Notes: generated from the sequence alone by a model not told the origin. DNA of 63,509 nucleotides from Methylacidiphilales bacterium (GCA_021272315.1 JAJSLI010000115.1:1-63509), one strand, 5' to 3'. Shown: positions 40,152 through 50,162, counted from the first letter of the stretch. A program made the numbers and translations.

Positions 40152-41003
40152 TTATGGCGAATCTTGTCCGGCGTCCGCAAGCCCGACCGAAAAGGGCGCC
40201 GCAAAAAGCGACTCGCCGAACTCGGCGAGGAACCGCCTGCGCAGCGTCACGGTATCACCCTCGGCACGGGTCAGCGCAAAGACGGAGCTGCCGCTGCCGC
40301 TCATGAGCGAGTCGAGGGTTTCGGGTTGCTCCCGGAACCACGCTTTCACCGCCGGAAGCCACGGATATTTCGAGAAGGCGGACGGCTCGAGATCGTTGCG
40401 GAGCGTAACGCCCGCGAGGCTTCGTCCCGGCTCGCCCAAGCATGGATTCTGCGCGTAGGTCTTGTAAGCCCATGGGGTCGAGACCCCGAAGCCGGGATGG
40501 ACCAGCAGGCCGCGAAAATTTTCCGCCAGTGCCACCGGCTCGATGATTTCCCCGCGCCCGCGGCACACGGCGGGACGGCCCTGGATAAAAAACGGGGCAT
40601 CACTACCGAGTCGCGCGGCCAGTTCTACCAGCTTCGCATCGCCGGCCTTGACTCCGACCAGCCTGCGTAGCGCCAGCAGCACCGCCGCCGCGTCGCTGCT
40701 CCCGCCGCCGAGCCCCGCGCCTATCGGCACGACTTTCTCGAGATGGAGGCGAACGCCCGTAGCCGGTTTGAACTCGTCAAGGAAGAGGCGCGCCGCGCGC
40801 GCGGCCAGATTGTCCTGCGCATCGGAGAGCGCCGGATCGGAGCAGGTGAAGTCGATGCCCGACGGGATGAGATCGATTTCGAGCGTGTCGCCGAGCGAGA
40901 TCGGCGCCATCAATGTTTCGAGTTCATGGAAGCCGTCCGGGCGGCGTCCAAGAATGTGGAGATAGAGATTGATCTTGGCGGGAGCAAACTGTTTCACTGC
41001 CAC
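40152..41003 (-). CDS. ispE: 4-diphosphocytidyl-2-C-methyl-D-erythritol kinase
   Basis: 283-residue GHMP kinase that phosphorylates CDP-methylerythritol in the MEP isoprenoid pathway. The start region FAPAKINLYLHILGRRPDGFHE is diagnostic (substrate-binding Lys in AKIN), the ATP loop PIGAGLGGGSSDAAAVL is at residues 93-109, and the C-terminal motif LMSGSGSSVFAL follows. Its presence implies isoprenoid synthesis by the MEP rather than the mevalonate route. It is divergent from pyrF with 20 bases between start codons. Confidence 0.96.
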   Translation of the reverse strand: MAVKQFAPAKINLYLHILGRRPDGFHELETLMAPISLGDTLEIDLIPSGIDFTCSDPALSDAQDNLAARAARLFLDEFKPATGVRLHLEKVVPIGAGLGGGSSDAAAVLLALRRLVGVKAGDAKLVELAARLGSDAPFFIQGRPAVCRGRGEIIEPVALAENFRGLLVHPGFGVSTPWAYKTYAQNPCLGEPGRSLAGVTLRNDLEPSAFSKYPWLPAVKAWFREQPETLDSLMSGSGSSVFALTRAEGDTVTLRRRFLAEFGESLFAAPFSVGLADAGQDSP

Positions 41004-41023
41004 CTAGTAAAACCGGAACAACG

Positions 41024-41713
41024 ATGACCGACAAATTGATTCTTGCGCTTGACGTCGACCGCGCCGACGAGGCCCTCTCGCTCGTGCGGCTCCTGAAACC
41101 CCAGTTGCGCCTCTTTAAGGTGGGCAACCAGCTCTTCACCCGCGAAGGCCCCGCCCTCGTCAAGGCGCTCCGAGCCGAGGGAGTCGACGTTTTTCTCGAC
41201 CAGAAATGGCACGACATTCCGCAGACCGTCGCCCACGCCGTCACCTCCGCCGTGGCGCTGGACGTCCGCTACGTCACCGTCCATGCCAGCGGCGGCCTCG
41301 AAATGCTCCAAGCCGCGCAGGCCGCCGTAAAGGGAAGTCGCACGGAAATTCTAGCCGTCACCGTTCTCACCAGCCTTGACGACGGTGGGCTGAGACAGAT
41401 CGGCTTCGACCGCACCGCCGCGGAGCAGGTCATCCGGTTGGCGCGACTCGCGATCCTGGCCGGCATCCATGGACTCGTCTGTTCACCGCACGAAATTGAA
41501 CTTATCCGGCAGCAAATTCAAGAGCCGGTCAAGCTGGTCACGCCCGGTGTCCGCTCCGCCACGGACAAGGTCCAGGACCAGAAACGGACCCTCTCAGCAC
41601 CCGAAGCGCTCAAGCGCGGAGCGAACCACCTCGTTATCGGTCGTCCCATCACCAAGGCCGCCGACCCGGCCGCGGCCACTCACGCCCTTATGGCGGAATG
41701 TGGTCTCGGGTGA
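41024..41713 (+). CDS. pyrF: Orotidine 5'-phosphate decarboxylase
   Basis: 229-residue enzyme for the last step of UMP synthesis. The active site reads FLDQKWHDIPQTV with the Asp59-x-Lys61-x-x-Asp64 tetrad element (usual form LDLKFHDIPNTV); LALDVD at the N terminus holds the first Asp and VTPGVRS the phosphate-binding loop, followed by VIGRPIT. Length is typical of group I bacterial PyrF. No other pyr gene is adjacent. A small secreted-protein gene starts 22 bases downstream. Confidence 0.96.
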   Translation: MTDKLILALDVDRADEALSLVRLLKPQLRLFKVGNQLFTREGPALVKALRAEGVDVFLDQKWHDIPQTVAHAVTSAVALDVRYVTVHASGGLEMLQAAQAAVKGSRTEILAVTVLTSLDDGGLRQIGFDRTAAEQVIRLARLAILAGIHGLVCSPHEIELIRQQIQEPVKLVTPGVRSATDKVQDQKRTLSAPEALKRGANHLVIGRPITKAADPAAATHALMAECGLG

Positions 41714-41735
41714 TCTCCTTCCTTTGACTCACTCC

Positions 41736-42227
41736 ATGCGCTTCATCACGGCGTTTTTGCTCGTTCTCCTGATTGCCGCCGGTTCCGCTGCCCGCGCCAC
41801 CACACTTCCACCCGAATTCAAGGCTTATGACTTTGCGCAGGCTTACTACATTGAAGATGGCGGCGTAGTCATCGTACCCTACGTTCACGGGTTCCAGTGC
41901 AACGACGGAATCGAGACGCCCGAAGGTATCCGGATCATGCCTGGAGGAATATTCAGGCAGTTTGACGGCTCGCAGCCGATCGTCGATGAATACGAGTTGC
42001 TTTATCTCAACGCGGCTGGCACCCGGGCCTATTTCCGCCAGCGCTCCTTTTGCTACAAAATCGTGAAGGACGAGGACGGCAGGTATCGCAAGATCATCGG
42101 GCGACAGGTCGCCACGAGCGAATTTTATCTTACCAAATTCCGCGGCCTCGAGTGGTTCGACTTTGCCTTCCCCGACATCGAGATTCATCCCGGAACGCAG
42201 GGTTGGCGGACGAGACCTCAATATTAG
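41736..42227 (+). CDS. Hypothetical secreted protein
   Basis: 163-residue exported protein starting at the ATG at 41736. The signal peptide MRFITAFLLVLLIAAGSAAR ends near ATT. The mature domain has three or four cysteines-free beta-rich segments and two Cys (FQCND, SFCYK) that could form a disulfide. Not recognised. It follows pyrF by 22 bases and may be co-transcribed with it, though a functional link is unlikely. Confidence 0.75.
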   Translation: MRFITAFLLVLLIAAGSAARATTLPPEFKAYDFAQAYYIEDGGVVIVPYVHGFQCNDGIETPEGIRIMPGGIFRQFDGSQPIVDEYELLYLNAAGTRAYFRQRSFCYKIVKDEDGRYRKIIGRQVATSEFYLTKFRGLEWFDFAFPDIEIHPGTQGWRTRPQY

Positions 42228-42427
42228 ATCAACCCAATTGCACCGCTCGTTGGCCTTGGCCGGGGCATTGCATTCCGTCCCTCAACGAATTCCCATCGAA
42301 AGAAAACGGGTCGCGCCGGATTCTTTCTTCTGACGACAGGCGCCGACTTCCGGCTTGCTGAAATACACGGAAAAGGTAAGTTTGGAATCGGACGCCGCAC
42401 CGGTTCCGGCTCCCATCTTATCAGTGC

Positions 42428-43990
42428 ATGCTTAGCGAACGAACGATCATCAACGCCCTGATTCTCGCCGCGGGCCTGATCATCGGCCCGTACCTGACGA
42501 TCTCCACTTTTGAGTATAACTTTATTCCCATTCTCATCGCCGGTGCCGTTGTCTCTTTGTTGATCAGCTTTTTTTACGTAGGGAACCGGATTTGCGCGCT
42601 GCCCCTGCTTGGGCTGAGCTTTACAGGAAATCTTAATTTTCTCCCCTACGGGTTGAACGTGATCGAACTGAGCATCGCCGTGACGATCCTCTATTACCTG
42701 TCCACATATATCGCCCTCAAGCAAAAATCGTTCAAGACCGGGCCGCGTGCGTTTTTATACCCCATGATGATTATCTTCATGATCATGTTGTATCACCAAC
42801 AGTCCTTTGGACTCCGCATCATCGGCGGAACCAAGGAAGGATCGCGTCCCGCCATCATGATGATTGCCTCCGTGATAACCTACCTCTGCGGCATCAACAT
42901 GACAAATCCGCCCGTCGCATTTCTGCGACGTCTGCCATGGTATTGCCTGGCCGTGACGGCCATTTCCAATCTTCCTTACCTCATCTCAACTTACGCTCCC
43001 GACACGGATACAACCCTCGTTTACCTGTCATCGAATTTGAATCTGTACGCCTATTTTGGGGACACTGATCGCACTGGCGCGCTGGCAGCCATAGGTTCGC
43101 CGCTGCAGCTTATTTTGCTCGCATATTTTCCAATTTATACCTGGTGGCGCCCTGGGCGATGGTGGGTGATCGGCCTCTCACTGCTTAGCTTTTGGTGGGT
43201 GTCCCAAGGCGGCTTTCGCAGCCAAATGGCGCTTTACCTTTTCACCTTCATGTTGGGGGCATGGTGCCATTGCTCGTGGCGGTCGCTTATTCTGTTGCCG
43301 CCCTGCATCGTCGCAATCCTCGCCGTGGATCTTGTCCAATCGAGCGGTCTCGTGACACTGCCCCTATCGATACAGCGGAGCCTGTCGTTTGTTCCCGGCA
43401 ATTGGGACAAGGACGTCGAAGATAGCGCCAAATCCTCGGACGACTTTCGAGCTGACATTAAACGTATCTATAAGCAGGAGTATGCCGCCAAAAGCCCCCT
43501 CCTGGGCAATGGTTTCATTCTGGACACGAGCAAAATACAAGAGGATACAGCTAAGTCAGGCGATGCCTATTACGCAATCAAGGGCTTCCTCGATTCCAAA
43601 TCCTTTCATGTCGGTTGGATCAGCGTCTACGATGCCGTCGGCGTCGTCGGGTTTGCCGCCTTTGTCCTGTTCGGAGTGAGCGCCATCTTCATGTCGGGTT
43701 ACTCCGTCTTCGGCCCCGGTCGGGAACAATTCGCCTCTCTGCTTCCCTTGAAGATCTATCTCTTTTGCTTCCTGACCCGGGACATGGTCGGATATTTTAC
43801 CGTTTTCGGCAGTTTTCCCGGAAGTTTTACTGTCTGGTGCGCCTTCGCGATCATCATAACGCAGTTGCGTTCCCTTGAACGCAAGCCCGACATGTCGGCG
43901 GCAGTTCGGTTGCCCGATCACGAACTCTTTGGCCTGCCCGAGTTGGGATCGCATTGGCAGGTCAAGCCAATCAATGAGACCTACCGATAA
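42428..43990 (+). CDS. O-antigen ligase-like polytopic membrane protein
   Basis: 520-residue protein with about 11 membrane segments and a large extracytoplasmic loop (about residues 315-395). The layout and a GGFRSQMALYLFTF segment ahead of the loop resemble Wzy/WaaL O-antigen polymerase or ligase proteins, which join glycans outside the inner membrane. The loop contains NKSPLLGNGF-like sequence (AAKSPLLGNGF), the pattern often seen before the last segments in this group. Sequence identity to known families cannot be judged here, so I call it O-antigen-ligase-like rather than assigning a symbol. No glycan genes adjoin it. Confidence 0.7.
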   Translation: MLSERTIINALILAAGLIIGPYLTISTFEYNFIPILIAGAVVSLLISFFYVGNRICALPLLGLSFTGNLNFLPYGLNVIELSIAVTILYYLSTYIALKQKSFKTGPRAFLYPMMIIFMIMLYHQQSFGLRIIGGTKEGSRPAIMMIASVITYLCGINMTNPPVAFLRRLPWYCLAVTAISNLPYLISTYAPDTDTTLVYLSSNLNLYAYFGDTDRTGALAAIGSPLQLILLAYFPIYTWWRPGRWWVIGLSLLSFWWVSQGGFRSQMALYLFTFMLGAWCHCSWRSLILLPPCIVAILAVDLVQSSGLVTLPLSIQRSLSFVPGNWDKDVEDSAKSSDDFRADIKRIYKQEYAAKSPLLGNGFILDTSKIQEDTAKSGDAYYAIKGFLDSKSFHVGWISVYDAVGVVGFAAFVLFGVSAIFMSGYSVFGPGREQFASLLPLKIYLFCFLTRDMVGYFTVFGSFPGSFTVWCAFAIIITQLRSLERKPDMSAAVRLPDHELFGLPELGSHWQVKPINETYR

Positions 43991-44255
43991 TCGGCCGCCA
44001 CTGTTGCCCTGACACACCGCCTGACAAAAGTCGTGGAAAGAGGAGAGGCAAAATCTCATGCATGGCCTACTCGTGACGTAAAATTCTTATAGGCCCTGGC
44101 GCCGTATATCACGGCAATACCCTGCTGCCATTTCTGCTGGATGGCCGACAAGCCATCGTCGCATATGCAACGATTACAGGATTACTTATCAAGACACTCC
44201 AAAATAAGGGCAAGTTAAGTGGTTCGAGCCTTGGCGCCGGCTCAATTCGGTTTGA

Positions 44256-46946
44256 TCAGGCTTTGGCGAGACCGCGGAGGCAGTCGGCGATGAGGGAGGT
44301 CCAGCCGGTCTGGTGGCTCGCGCCGAGACCGCGACCATTGTCGCCGTGGAAGTATTCGTTGAAGAGGAGGTGGTCGCGCCAGAGCGGGTCGTTGGCATAG
44401 CGGCCCAAGGAGATGGCGCAGGGGCGGACGCCCTCGGGTCCGGGCAAAAAGATGGAGGCGAGGCGTTGCTTGATTTCGTTGGCGACCTGCCGGAGATCGA
44501 GATAACGGCCCGAGCCGGTGGGGCACTCGACCTTGAGGTTGCTGCCGTAGAAGTGGTGGTAACGTTCGAGGGCCTCGACGAGGAGGTAGTTGATGGGAAA
44601 CCAGATGGGGCCGCGCCAGTTGGAGTTGCCGCCGAAAAGGCTGGTGGTGCTGTCGCCGGGGGAGTAGTCGACGCGAAGGTCCTCGCACTGCCACTTGAGG
44701 ACGTAGGGATGGTCCTTGTAGCGGCGGGAGACGGACCGGATGCCGTAGGGGGAGAGAAATTCATTTTCATCGAGCATGTAGCGGAGCATGCGCAGGAGCT
44801 GGTCGCGCGAGGGGATGGCCAGCATGCGCGTGGCGATGGCTGACCCGGTGGCGATGTCGCTGGCGCCAAGTTCATTGAGTTCGGAGATGTGGAGGGCGAG
44901 TTCCGGCCGGTTGCGCAGGAACCAAATGACCCGCTTGCGGAAGTTGGGCATGTTCTGGATCATGTCGCCGGGGGCGATGGCAACGACCATGAGGGGAAGG
45001 AGTCCGACGATGGAGCGGAGCTTGAGCGGAACGGGCTCCCCGTTGGAAACGGCGATCTGGTCGTAATAGAAGCCGTCCTCCTCGTCCCAGAGGCCGGAAC
45101 CGCCAAAGGTATTGATGGCATTGGTGATGGCGACGAAGTGCTCGAAGAACTTGGAGGCGATGTCCTCGTAGACGGGGTCGTTCTGCGCAAGTTCGATGGC
45201 CATGGCGAGCATGTTGAGGCAATAGCTGGCCATCCAGGCGGTGCCGTCGGCCTGCTCGAGGAAATTACCGTCGCCGAGCGGCTTGGAGCGGTCGAAGACG
45301 CCGACGTTGTCGAGGCCGAGGAAGCCGCCGGAAAAGAGGTTGCGCCCGGAAGCGTCCTTGCGGTTGACCCACCAGGTGAAATTCATGAGGAGTTTCTGGA
45401 AGGCGCTTTCGAGGAAGGCGACGTCGCGGCAGCCGCGCGCGCCGGTGATTTTGTAGACGCGCCAGACGGCCCAGGCGTGGACGGGCGGGTTGACGTCGGA
45501 AAAGGAGAATTCGTAGGCGGGCAGCGCGCCGTTGGGGTGCATGTACCATTCGCGCAGGAGAAGGATGAGCTGTGCTTTGGCAAACTCGGCGTCAACACGG
45601 GCGAGTTCGACGGTGTGGAAGGCGAGGTCCCAAGCCGCGAACCATGGGTATTCCCACTTGTCGGGCATGGAGAGAACATCGCGGCTGAAGACGTGAGGCC
45701 AGTCCCAGTTGCGTCCGAACTTGTGCCCGGGCGGCGGTGGAGGCTGGCCGGGATCGCCGTTGAGCCAGCGCGGGATTTCGTAGTTGTAGAATTGCTTGGA
45801 CCAGAGAAGGCCGGCCTGGGCCTGGCGCATAACGCGGAATTCCTCGCTGCCGGGTGGATAAGGCAGATGGAGTTTGTAGAAGGTGTCGGCTTCGCGCCGG
45901 CGTTCCTCAAGGAGGTTGGTGAAGGCGTCGCCGAAGGCCTGGCCATCGGGCGGGACCTGGCTTTGATCGACGAGGCGGAGGCGGAGCGTCCACGCGGTGC
46001 CGGGCGCGACGAGGCTCTCGTAATGGGGCGCGGCCTTGGTGCCGAACCCGGCGGAGTTGACCGCATCGGCGCGGCCATGGATGAGCGCCTCGTGAAAGGC
46101 GTCCTTGACGTAGGGGCTGGCATTGGACGCGCCAAAAAGGCGCTGCCGGTTGGTTTCGTTTTCCGTGAAGAGCAGGCCGCGGCATTGGCTCCGGCTGGCG
46201 GGATCGAGGAGAAAAAAGAAGGTGCCGAGGGTGGCGTGGTCGGCCTCGACGCGGTCCCCGTCGCGGCTGCGAAGTTCGGGACGGACGGGAGTGTCCTCGG
46301 TCAAGCGGCCCCATGACCAGGTGTTGCGGAACCAGAGGGTGGGGAGAACGTGGAGCGGCGCGGGATCAGGGCCGCGGTTGGTGGCGGTGATCTGGATGAG
46401 GATGTCGTCGGGCGCGGCCTTGAGGTATTCGATTTCGATGTCGAAGTAACGGTTTTCGGCGAAGGCGAGCGTGTCGGTGATTTCGTATTCACGCTCGGAC
46501 TTGGAGCGGTTGCGGTTGGTCTCGATGAGGTCGTTGTAGGGATAGGCGTGTTGGGAATATTTGTAGAGCGCGCGCTGGTAGGAATGGGAGGGAAGGGCGT
46601 CGAGATAAAAGTAGGACTCCTTGACGTCTTCGCCGTGGTTGCCCTCGGAATTGGTCAGGCCGAAGAAGCGTTCCTTAAGAATTGGGTCGAGGCCGTTCCA
46701 AAACGCGGGGGCGAAGCAGAGGCGGCACTCGCGGTCGGTGAAGCCAAGCAGGCCGTCCTCGCCCCAGCGATACGCGCGGCTGCGGGCGTGATCGTGCGGG
46801 AAATAGTTCCAGCAGTTGCCATCGGCGGAGTAGTCCTCGCGGACGGTGCCCCATTGGCGTTCCGAGAGGTAGGGGCCCCAGCGTTTCCAGTTTTTGACCC
46901 GGCGGCGATCCTCATCGAGGCGCAACGACTCGGGGCAGGCGTCCAT
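44256..46946 (-). CDS. GH63/MGH1-like glucosidase
   Basis: 896-residue cytoplasmic-looking protein (no signal peptide) of the bacterial glucosidase group with GH63-type (alpha/alpha)6 catalytic domain. Residues about 1-340 form an N-terminal beta-rich domain that begins RRRVKNWKRWGPYLSERQWG, a hallmark of the group. The catalytic half includes WPHVFSRDVLSMPDKWEYPW, then FAAWDLAFHTVELA (candidate catalytic Asp near residue 435), NVGVFDRS, and GSGLWDEEDGFYYDQI (acidic residues). It should hydrolyse alpha-glucosides or mannosyl-glycerate-like substrates. The last 14 codons have a near copy at 11053-11103. Confidence 0.85.
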   Translation of the reverse strand: MDACPESLRLDEDRRRVKNWKRWGPYLSERQWGTVREDYSADGNCWNYFPHDHARSRAYRWGEDGLLGFTDRECRLCFAPAFWNGLDPILKERFFGLTNSEGNHGEDVKESYFYLDALPSHSYQRALYKYSQHAYPYNDLIETNRNRSKSEREYEITDTLAFAENRYFDIEIEYLKAAPDDILIQITATNRGPDPAPLHVLPTLWFRNTWSWGRLTEDTPVRPELRSRDGDRVEADHATLGTFFFLLDPASRSQCRGLLFTENETNRQRLFGASNASPYVKDAFHEALIHGRADAVNSAGFGTKAAPHYESLVAPGTAWTLRLRLVDQSQVPPDGQAFGDAFTNLLEERRREADTFYKLHLPYPPGSEEFRVMRQAQAGLLWSKQFYNYEIPRWLNGDPGQPPPPPGHKFGRNWDWPHVFSRDVLSMPDKWEYPWFAAWDLAFHTVELARVDAEFAKAQLILLLREWYMHPNGALPAYEFSFSDVNPPVHAWAVWRVYKITGARGCRDVAFLESAFQKLLMNFTWWVNRKDASGRNLFSGGFLGLDNVGVFDRSKPLGDGNFLEQADGTAWMASYCLNMLAMAIELAQNDPVYEDIASKFFEHFVAITNAINTFGGSGLWDEEDGFYYDQIAVSNGEPVPLKLRSIVGLLPLMVVAIAPGDMIQNMPNFRKRVIWFLRNRPELALHISELNELGASDIATGSAIATRMLAIPSRDQLLRMLRYMLDENEFLSPYGIRSVSRRYKDHPYVLKWQCEDLRVDYSPGDSTTSLFGGNSNWRGPIWFPINYLLVEALERYHHFYGSNLKVECPTGSGRYLDLRQVANEIKQRLASIFLPGPEGVRPCAISLGRYANDPLWRDHLLFNEYFHGDNGRGLGASHQTGWTSLIADCLRGLAKA

Positions 46947-47058
46947 GGGAGGAATGTAGGGCGTACCACGTTAACCGCAAGCGTGGTTGCTCGGGCAAAC
47001 GGGTTTCAACGCCACGCAACGGGCATTTAAAAACACCCGAATTTTCAGCCGTTTACCT

Positions 47059-47637
47059 CTACCGTGTGTAGGGCGTAGCGAGCAAACCCAAAGGAGTGGT
47101 GAGTCCTGGCGTGGGAGGCGCGGCCTGGGTGGTCCGGTCGGCGGGCTGGAGTTTCAGGAAGATTTGCGTGAAGTAGACCGTGCCTTCCTTGTCCTGCCAG
47201 ACGCCGAGGCCGGAGTAGTTAAAATCTCCGCAGATGTTCTTGAGATGATGCGGACTTTTGAGCCAGACGGCGACAGCGCTTTGGGCAAGCTGGTCGGGAT
47301 CGTCGCTTTCAAAGATGTTTTCGCCCGCCGCCTTGAGTCCGGGCAGGAGGGCGCCGAGCCTGGCGACGCGTTCATGAAAACCGTCGTGGCCGAAGTCGAC
47401 TTCGCCGACGGCCATGTCGCGGCTGTGGTCGCGCGCAACTTTGGCGATGTTGAAATCCCACTGGAGCGGGGGGAGGTTGTCGGCCTTGCGATAAGCGTTG
47501 ATGAGGTAAAAGGTCTCCTGCTCGAGGTTGTGCCCGTAGTCGGTGACGGGATGGGTCGCGGCGGTCTGCTGGGCCGGGACCGAACGCAAACCCAAAAGCG
47601 CGACGAGGCCGAAAAGAAGGAGAAAGCGCAGGGACAT
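47059..47637 (-). CDS. CAP-domain (SCP/PR-1-like) secreted protein
   Basis: 192-residue exported protein starting at the ATG at 47637 (upstream in-frame codons run through the next gene). A signal peptide (LLLFGLVALLGLRSVPAQQ) precedes a CAP domain: NLEQETFYLINAYRKADNLP, LQWDFNIAKVARDHSRDMA, FGHDGFHERVARLG (His), AGENIFES (Glu), AVWLKSPHHLKNICGDF and SGLGVWQ. The two His and Glu of the CAP cavity are present. Function in bacteria is mostly unknown; location periplasmic or extracellular. It follows the TPR gene by 40 bases on the same strand. Confidence 0.87.
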   Translation of the reverse strand: MSLRFLLLFGLVALLGLRSVPAQQTAATHPVTDYGHNLEQETFYLINAYRKADNLPPLQWDFNIAKVARDHSRDMAVGEVDFGHDGFHERVARLGALLPGLKAAGENIFESDDPDQLAQSAVAVWLKSPHHLKNICGDFNYSGLGVWQDKEGTVYFTQIFLKLQPADRTTQAAPPTPGLTTPLGLLATPYTR

Positions 47638-47677
47638 AAAAACCCAGTCCGCATTCAAGCAAACCGGGCGCGAAAAA

Positions 47678-49558
47678 TCACGGCGAATCCGTCGGCGGAT
47701 CAAGCTTGGCGGTTTCGACGGCGGCGGGGTCGGGATCCGTGAAAAGCCGGGCGCCTGGGACGACTTCGCCGGGGAGCGGGGTGGCGTGGGTGAGGATGTC
47801 GACCTTGGCAAAGGCGATGGCGGCTTCCTTGTCGCGGCCAAGTTTTTCGAGCGTGACGCCGAGATCGTACCAGGCCCGGACGTTGTTGGGCGCCCAGTGG
47901 ACTTCCTGGCGGAAGGCCATCATGGCGGAGCCGTGGTCGTCCTTCTCGGCGCAGACGATGCCGAGGTTGTGCCAGGCGCCCGCCATCGATTCCTTGAGAT
48001 CGACGGCCTGCTGGTAGGAATCGCGCGCAGCCTTGAGGTCGCCGGCCTGATGGTAACTGACGCCGAGATTGAACCAGGCCTCGGCTTCGTCGGGCTTGAG
48101 CATGGTGGCCTCGCCGTAGGCGGTGGCGGCGCGATGGTAATCGCCGGCTGAGTACCAAGCCTGGCCGAGATCATTCCAAGCCATCCAGAGGAGATCGCAC
48201 TTGGGGTCGGCCTTGGCCGCACGGTGGACGGCAGCCTCGGCCGGCTCGGTCTGTTCGAGCCGCGCGTGGATCATGGCGAGGAAAGCGTCGCTGTAAGCGG
48301 CGAGGACGGGCAGGAGCGCGGAACGGCGAAACTGGTCGGCGGCCTTGGGGAGATCGTTTTTGCTGAAATAAATGACGCCGAGCTTGAAATAGACTTCGGG
48401 GTAATCCGGGCGCAGGGCGACGGCGTGCTCACAGGCGACGATGGCCTCGTCGAGTTTGTCCTGCGCGCCGAGGGCGGCGGCGAGATTGTCCCAGGCCCGG
48501 GCATAGTCGCGCTTGGCGAGCGTGGCATAGCGCAGGGCCGACTCGGCCTGGGCAAACTGGTCCATCTGGAAGTAAAGGACGCCGAGGTTACACCAGACCT
48601 TGGGGTGTTTCGGTTCGATCTCGTTGGCCCGCTGGTAGGAGGCCAGGGCAAGATCGTATTTGCGGTTGAGATGGTAGCCAAGGGCAAGGTTGAAGTGGGA
48701 GGCCATCTCGTTCGGGTCGTACTTTAACGCCTCGTAGAAGGCGGTTTCGACCAGCGGATGCTGGCCGACATCGTAACAGGCCTGGCCGAGATTGGTCCAC
48801 GCCTGCCACATTTCCAATTTGCCGGCAGGCTGCACGTTCGCTTTTTCGAGCAGGACGCGGGCCCGCTTGAAACGCCCGTTCTTGATCGCAAGGGCGGCTT
48901 CCTCGAGACACTGGGCGGTGTTGAGGGCGGGGAGCGCGGCGGTGTCGCCTTCGGGCTCAAGGAGGCTGGCGGTGAGCGTGGTGGCGCCCGACTGGGCGAA
49001 GCGCGAGGGAAGAAGCAGCTTGCCGGTTTTCCGAATGATGGACGGCGCGACGGGCCTGGCGTGCTGCTGGGTGGTGATACCGGAATGGGCGGGGCCCTGG
49101 CCATGGCGCGCGGCGAGTTGCCGCTGGACGGCAACGGCGGCGGCTTCGATCAGCGGACGCAATTCCTTCTCGGGTCCGCCCAGTCGGAGCGAGCGTTCGA
49201 GATGTTGCAGGGAGATGGTGGGCAGGCCGAGGTCGCGCAGGTAGATAAGCCCAACTTCCTTCAGGAGGGTGGGGCTGTTGTAGGCCTTGGCAAGCCGGGA
49301 GAACATCGACTGGGAGAAGATGGAAAGCTTGATGGCCGGGAGATCCTGCTTCTCTGCCTGGGCCTTCTGTTCCTGCATCGCCTTGAGGCCCTCAATGATG
49401 ATTTCGAGGCTCTTGATGCTCAGCGGGTCGTTCTGCCCCTTAACCTTGACAGCGAGCTTCTCCCAAACAGCCGGGTCCGTGGGAGTGGACTCAATCAGAG
49501 CAAGGGTCTGAGTGGCCCGCAAAGCGGCCAACCCTGGTTCGCTCTCGTTTTTGCTCAT
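47678..49558 (-). CDS. Large TPR-repeat protein
   Basis: 626-residue protein with no signal peptide. Residues about 1-150 are helical with a short TPR-like part, about 150-200 a Ser/Ala/Pro linker, and about 200-600 roughly 11 TPR units (for example ASHFNLALGYHLNRKYDLAL, then KVWCNLGVLYFQMDQFAQAE and EAWFNLGVSYHQAGDLKAAR). Such solenoids scaffold protein complexes. The partners are unknown. It is on the same strand as, and probably in one transcript with, the CAP protein. Confidence 0.85.
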   Translation of the reverse strand: MSKNESEPGLAALRATQTLALIESTPTDPAVWEKLAVKVKGQNDPLSIKSLEIIIEGLKAMQEQKAQAEKQDLPAIKLSIFSQSMFSRLAKAYNSPTLLKEVGLIYLRDLGLPTISLQHLERSLRLGGPEKELRPLIEAAAVAVQRQLAARHGQGPAHSGITTQQHARPVAPSIIRKTGKLLLPSRFAQSGATTLTASLLEPEGDTAALPALNTAQCLEEAALAIKNGRFKRARVLLEKANVQPAGKLEMWQAWTNLGQACYDVGQHPLVETAFYEALKYDPNEMASHFNLALGYHLNRKYDLALASYQRANEIEPKHPKVWCNLGVLYFQMDQFAQAESALRYATLAKRDYARAWDNLAAALGAQDKLDEAIVACEHAVALRPDYPEVYFKLGVIYFSKNDLPKAADQFRRSALLPVLAAYSDAFLAMIHARLEQTEPAEAAVHRAAKADPKCDLLWMAWNDLGQAWYSAGDYHRAATAYGEATMLKPDEAEAWFNLGVSYHQAGDLKAARDSYQQAVDLKESMAGAWHNLGIVCAEKDDHGSAMMAFRQEVHWAPNNVRAWYDLGVTLEKLGRDKEAAIAFAKVDILTHATPLPGEVVPGARLFTDPDPAAVETAKLDPPTDSP

Positions 49559-49753
49559 AAAGGATACGTCGTGATCGAAACAGGCAATTATTAACTCAAA
49601 ATAAAATGTAAGAGCTAAAGATGAAATAAGTAAACAGTTCTTTAGAAAGAATTGCGCCGGTTATAGCCTCCAAAATAAGCAACGCTTCACCCAAAGAGAA
49701 TCGTACCGAGCGCAGGATCGAAATAACGGCCCGAACGCAGGCCAATCGGATCG

Positions 49754-49826
49754 TGGGCCCAGCAGGATTCGAACCTGCAACCAAGGCATTATGAGTGCCC
49801 TGCTCTAACCATTGAGCTATGAGCCC
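49754..49826 (-). tRNA. tRNA with anticodon CAU (probably Ile2, possibly elongator Met)
   Basis: 73-base gene: acceptor GGGCTCA/TGGGCCC, D arm AGCTCAATGGTTAGAGC, anticodon stem-loop GGGCA-CTCATAA-TGCCT and T arm GCAGGTTCGAATCCTGC. The variable region TTGGTT and stem context resemble tRNA-Ile2 (C34 modified to lysidine by TilS) more than initiator Met, but elongator Met cannot be excluded. No CCA is encoded. Confidence 0.9.
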
Positions 49827-49910
49827 TTCCCTCGGGAAGCTATCAGTGAAGCCACTTTTCGTCGAGGATATCCACCTTAATGAGGCTACAGGCGATCTGT
49901 CGCCGTATAA

Positions 49911-50162
49911 TTACCTGACCTCGGGATAGTGACTGACGCTTACAACGTATTGCCCCGCCTCCTGCAGATGGAGAATACTGTCGATCATGCAATGTCCGCC
50001 CAGCGGCAAGCGTGCCCCTTGATCATCTCTCTGGCCCGGGGGTATCGCATCGCCGAGGTGAAGAGAGCGGTCGCGGGTGAAAACCAGCCGGTGCAAGGTT
50101 GTTTTTGCCATGCTCTTAGCGTAGCTGCTGTTACGGGGAAGAGATACGTAAATCGCACTCAT
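49911..50162 (-). CDS. Doubtful small ORF in the tRNA-gltD gap
   Basis: The 396-bp stretch 49827-50222 contains no firm gene. An 83-codon ORF on the minus strand (from ATG 50162, or 48-66 codons from the internal ATG giving MAKTTLHRLVFTRDRSLHLG) is the best candidate, but it has no recognisable domain and an ORF of similar size overlaps it on the other strand. I list it only because the internal start gives a plausible small basic protein. No convincing ribosome-binding site. Confidence 0.25.
   Translation of the reverse strand: MSAIYVSLPRNSSYAKSMAKTTLHRLVFTRDRSLHLGDAIPPGQRDDQGARLPLGGHCMIDSILHLQEAGQYVVSVSHYPEVR

Noticed and set aside
44889-46316. 475-codon plus-strand frame
   Set aside because: Antisense shadow of the glucosidase gene; no start context or domain.
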